Positions 61,532-64,000 of a DNA stretch of 64,000 nucleotides are shown here, in pieces. A program made the translations under genes and the position numbers. The notes under the pieces were generated by a model. That model made no database searches. It had not been told where the DNA came from and worked only from the letters and a program-made list of their open reading frames with translations. Source of the DNA: an uncultured Verrucomicrobiae bacterium (GTDB taxonomy: Bacteria; Verrucomicrobiota; Verrucomicrobiia; Limisphaerales; AAA164-E04); NCBI GenBank assembly GCA_943788245.1, contig CALSPN010000015.1, positions 1-64,000 on the forward strand, read 5' to 3'. Each line of letters begins with the position of its first letter. The stretch's first letter is position 1.

Positions 61532-62347
61532 TCAGGGAAGCTGAATCGCTCTGTAAAAACGCTTCCCATCGCCAACACTTACTTTTTTGGTATGAATACT
61601 TTTATCGACGTAGAACTTTTCGCCAATCCGCTCCCATGTATCCATGTCAGCGGATGCTTCAAGAATATAGAAGTTGTATGGTAATTCAGGCTCCAGAGTG
61701 ACCTGAACTTCAGTCACCCTCGGCATGGCATCCGGGTGCATGGGAGGTGCATCAATCTGTATGAATGCTTGATCAGAGTAGCCAATACCTGCCTGAACAA
61801 ATCTGATGCTCGTCACAGCACCATCTTCAATGCTTGATGCCGCAAGACCACCTGAGCCAGTGCTGTCAACAACGGTGATCAATGGCGAAGTTGTATAACC
61901 TTGGCCTCCATAGACGATCTTGGCGCCAATGATAAAACCATTGAGGATTTCAGGTACCGCGAGCGCATTTTGAGGTAGCTCAGACTCAGGCACGGTGACT
62001 TCGGTTTTACTCACAGAAACAGTCAGACTGACTTCCGAATGTGGAGATGCCACAATCACGTTGGGAATCTCCTTGTAACCGCTGCCTGCGTTGGTGATGT
62101 TGATATCCACGACCCTTCCACCTTCCAGAATGGTTTCAGCTTGAGCCGCTTCATCCGGTTGACCTCCTGTGAATTTCACACTGGGGGGATGAGTATATCC
62201 ATGGCCGCTGCCAGTAAGGCTTGCGTCTACCACAAAACCATTTACCACCTGAACGATGCCAATTGCTTGCCTTTTGAGATCAGGTTGGGCAACACAAACA
62301 AAAGGAATCAGGCAGCAGACGAATAAACACTTTTTCAGTACGAACAT
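61532..62347 (-). CDS. Exported repeat protein with GxGY motifs
   Basis: 271 residues with a signal peptide ('CLFVCCLIPFVCVAQ'). It has four degenerate units with a 'VNGFVVDASLTGSGHGYTHPPSVKFTGG' plan: strand, G-x-G-Y, then P-x-V or P-x-I. The other units contain 'NAGSGYKEIPNVIV', 'YGGQGYTTSPLITV' and 'QAGIGYSDQAFIQI'. The C-terminus 'YNFYILEASADMDTWERIG...GKRFYRAIQL' is the same kind of tail that ends the SGNH/CBM9 protein and is common on verrucomicrobial secreted proteins. Function unknown; probably a surface or matrix protein. It is the only gene between the small membrane protein and a long empty stretch. Confidence 0.72.
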   Translation of the reverse strand: MFVLKKCLFVCCLIPFVCVAQPDLKRQAIGIVQVVNGFVVDASLTGSGHGYTHPPSVKFTGGQPDEAAQAETILEGGRVVDINITNAGSGYKEIPNVIVASPHSEVSLTVSVSKTEVTVPESELPQNALAVPEILNGFIIGAKIVYGGQGYTTSPLITVVDSTGSGGLAASSIEDGAVTSIRFVQAGIGYSDQAFIQIDAPPMHPDAMPRVTEVQVTLEPELPYNFYILEASADMDTWERIGEKFYVDKSIHTKKVSVGDGKRFYRAIQLP

Positions 62348-63396
62348 GAATTGATTCTGTGGTTGAGGCTAAAATAAAAACTGTATTTTCAGTAACTATC
62401 GGCATGGTGACGGTATTCTTTAGAAAACAAATCCAGATTTGTCATCAACGATTCAGTCACTCAAGAACCTTGAAAAGTATTCGAATGGTTGATAACGGGA
62501 TTTTTCGTTTCAGACATGACGATGGTCCCTGAATTTTCAGTGACTGGAAAGTGGGATCTCCATCAACAGCAGTATGGGAGGATGCGGTGGAAGCATACTG
62601 GCACCGCTTGAACGGCACTGCATTGTCCCCGTGTATGCTCTCCCCTTTCATACAGGCAATCTATATTTTAGTTGGTTTCTCTGAACACGCGACCTTGATC
62701 AACAGCCGCACTGCATGAGAGATATTTAAATGGCAAGGCCTGCTCACAAGGTTTCCGCCCGGATAAAGCAACCCGACTCTCTTGATCCCTCTTACCATAG
62801 CTCAGCCCCCTTTGATCAGGAATGGTCAGGCCCTTTTGAATCATTGTCTAGACGCAGCCCGGGAAGAGCATGCTTCCCTGTAATCGGAGTCCTGCGTTAT
62901 CCAGCCGCTGAAAGCCGTTGTCAACAGGAGTGCCATGAGAAAAATTCCTATGATCATTTCAACTCCTCCCTGCGAGGTTCACAGACCATCGCTGTTTTTG
63001 AGCGGTTGTCGTCGTTTTGATTTCTCTGCCTGATTGCTATTTTCATCAATACTAACAAAGCGATAATGATACCATTGTCACTTTTGAGAAAAATCGCCCC
63101 CTATCCTTTGAGAAAACAATGTGGGTGATCCTACTCCCTAATGATTTCTGGATGTTTTCAGTCGATTTTAAAAGCCTGAAACAATCAAATGGTAAGATGA
63201 GCTGTTTCCATTCAATGAACGGTCAAACCCGATTAAAACTTCTAGCAATAATTCCAATAGTTGATGAATTTGTCGAATACTGTTTCATGCGAAAGTTTTG
63301 TCATTATTATAAAAACAGCTTCATATTATAATAGAGCCTCAAAGGCCCGAAAGGCATATTACAAAGATCCATGCTCTATATGGAATTGGTATTACG
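62348..63396. other. Long intergenic region, no gene seen
   Basis: 1,049 bp with only short ORFs in both strands and no recognisable domain, signal peptide, hairpin with T-run or repeat. Possible decayed DNA, source unknown. Confidence 0.4.
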
Positions 63397-63681
63397 GTGC
63401 TTTTGTGGATTGCTTCCGAGATCATTCAGGCAACTACGGGTGTGTCAGTTACCCCCTACATGATATTGGTCAGTGCCGTTTGGGCTGCCATCGATTCAGC
63501 CAAAATTGAACTTCGGAAATACCCCAGCGGTCTCTCTTATCATCCAGTGGTTTTGTTTATTGCCGTGGCAGCGCTGTGGATAATTGGTTTACCCTGGTAT
63601 CTGGCCGTGCGCTACAAAATCAAAAAAGGATTACTGAACAAAAAGGTAGACATACCCTCTCCTGAAAACATTGAAAATTGA
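63397..63681 (+). CDS. Small membrane protein, possibly 5'-incomplete
   Basis: 94 residues from a GTG. Two hydrophobic stretches ('PYMILVSAVWAAIDSAKIELRKY' and 'VVLFIAVAALWIIGLPWYLAVRY') and a basic C-terminus ('KIKKGLLNKKV') give it a clear membrane-protein look. The open frame continues upstream of the GTG as 'RPERHITKIHALYGIGIT' to a stop near 63310 but has no ATG, so the start may be unusual or the 5' end lost. No family recognised. Confidence 0.5.
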   Translation: MLLWIASEIIQATTGVSVTPYMILVSAVWAAIDSAKIELRKYPSGLSYHPVVLFIAVAALWIIGLPWYLAVRYKIKKGLLNKKVDIPSPENIEN

Positions 63682-63862
63682 CAAGCTACCCATAATGCTT
63701 CCTCTTTCACCGCTTCCGTGACAGAGATCGAGGCTGAGCGATGACTTGCAAAAATACTTCATGGCTGTGTTAATTTCGCGACCAGCTTGAACGTAACTGA
63801 AAGATAAAAAAGCGCAATCACGTGATGCGCTCAGGTTCGTTAGTTGGAACATTTTGGTAAAG

Positions 63863-64000
63863 ATGAAGAAAAGCTTTAAAAGTAAGCTCATGCATTCTGG
63901 CCTTTCACTTACAGGAATGGGGAGTGGCCTTTGGCTCATGATCTGGTCCATGGATCATGAAATTGTCTGGCTGGATAACTTAATGCGGTTCCTCATGAAG
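63863..64000 (+). CDS. Hypothetical protein, partial at right edge
   Basis: 46 codons are open to the end of the window from the ATG at 63863. 'MKKSFKSKLMHSGLSLTGMG' and 'GLWLMIWSMDHEIVWLDNLMRFL' suggest a basic N-terminus and a membrane or signal-anchor segment. Too short to identify. Confidence 0.35.
   Translation, partial: MKKSFKSKLMHSGLSLTGMGSGLWLMIWSMDHEIVWLDNLMRFLMK

Overview
The window looks like a chromosomal segment of a member of the Verrucomicrobiota (PVC superphylum). The signs are: two secreted 'prepilin-type' proteins with [12 protein letters not shown] leaders; a PVC-type heme-binding CxxCH protein (beta-propeller, HEAT-like repeats and cytochrome c); four type I sulfatases; ThuA, CotH, PhoD-like and sialate O-acetylesterase-like secreted proteins; and a C-terminal 'LQ...GPW...FYRL' tail typical of the phylum. 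The class or genus cannot be fixed from the sequence. No rRNA, tRNA, CRISPR array, transposase or integrase was recognised.

Layout. 1-3575 (minus): a His-rich small exported protein, a prepilin-like protein and a repetitive choice-of-anchor-M surface protein that runs off the left edge. 4071-6581: an SGNH-fold protein with two CBM9-like domains that has lost its catalytic Ser and His. 6992-18740: a glycan/ester degradation block with two sulfatases, two alpha/beta hydrolases, a translationally coupled SGNH hydrolase plus PVC heme protein, and a CotH kinase. 18934-24495: a prepilin-like protein, a decayed CotH relic, an ABC-F ATPase, an RlmB-type methyltransferase and a ThuA protein. 24667-26512: a decayed patch with a truncated cytochrome-type fragment, a frameshifted methyltransferase and a 67-bp direct repeat bracketing an AT-rich segment. 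26543-32214: a SASA esterase, a PhyH oxygenase and a PhoD-like phosphatase. 32561-36541: a tight three-gene operon for a phosphoglycerate-derived compatible solute (phosphatase, synthase, GH13_18 phosphorylase), facing a CPA1 cation/proton antiporter. 38055-41610: a DUF3142 plus TPR-like pair. 41902-50576: two more sulfatases, leuB, sufT, a CBS-type inorganic pyrophosphatase and a hypothetical. 50675-56713: a coiled-coil gene overlapping a Lys-rich tandem-repeat protein, an hrpA-type helicase broken into three frames with a coupled 100-aa gene upstream, and an RRM protein followed by a cold-shock protein. 56983-64000: a REC-PAS regulator, secreted hypotheticals, an interrupted five-bladed glycosidase-like gene, small membrane proteins and a partial gene at the right edge.

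The main biological themes are turnover of sulfated and esterified glycans outside the cytoplasm, osmotic adjustment (glucosyl- or mannosylglycerate plus an antiporter), and nucleic-acid chaperoning (RRM, Csp, Lys-rich protein). Interrupted genes are unusually frequent. Most of the interruptions look like one extra base, several of them in homopolymers. This means either real gene decay or systematic indel errors in the assembly, and raw reads would decide.
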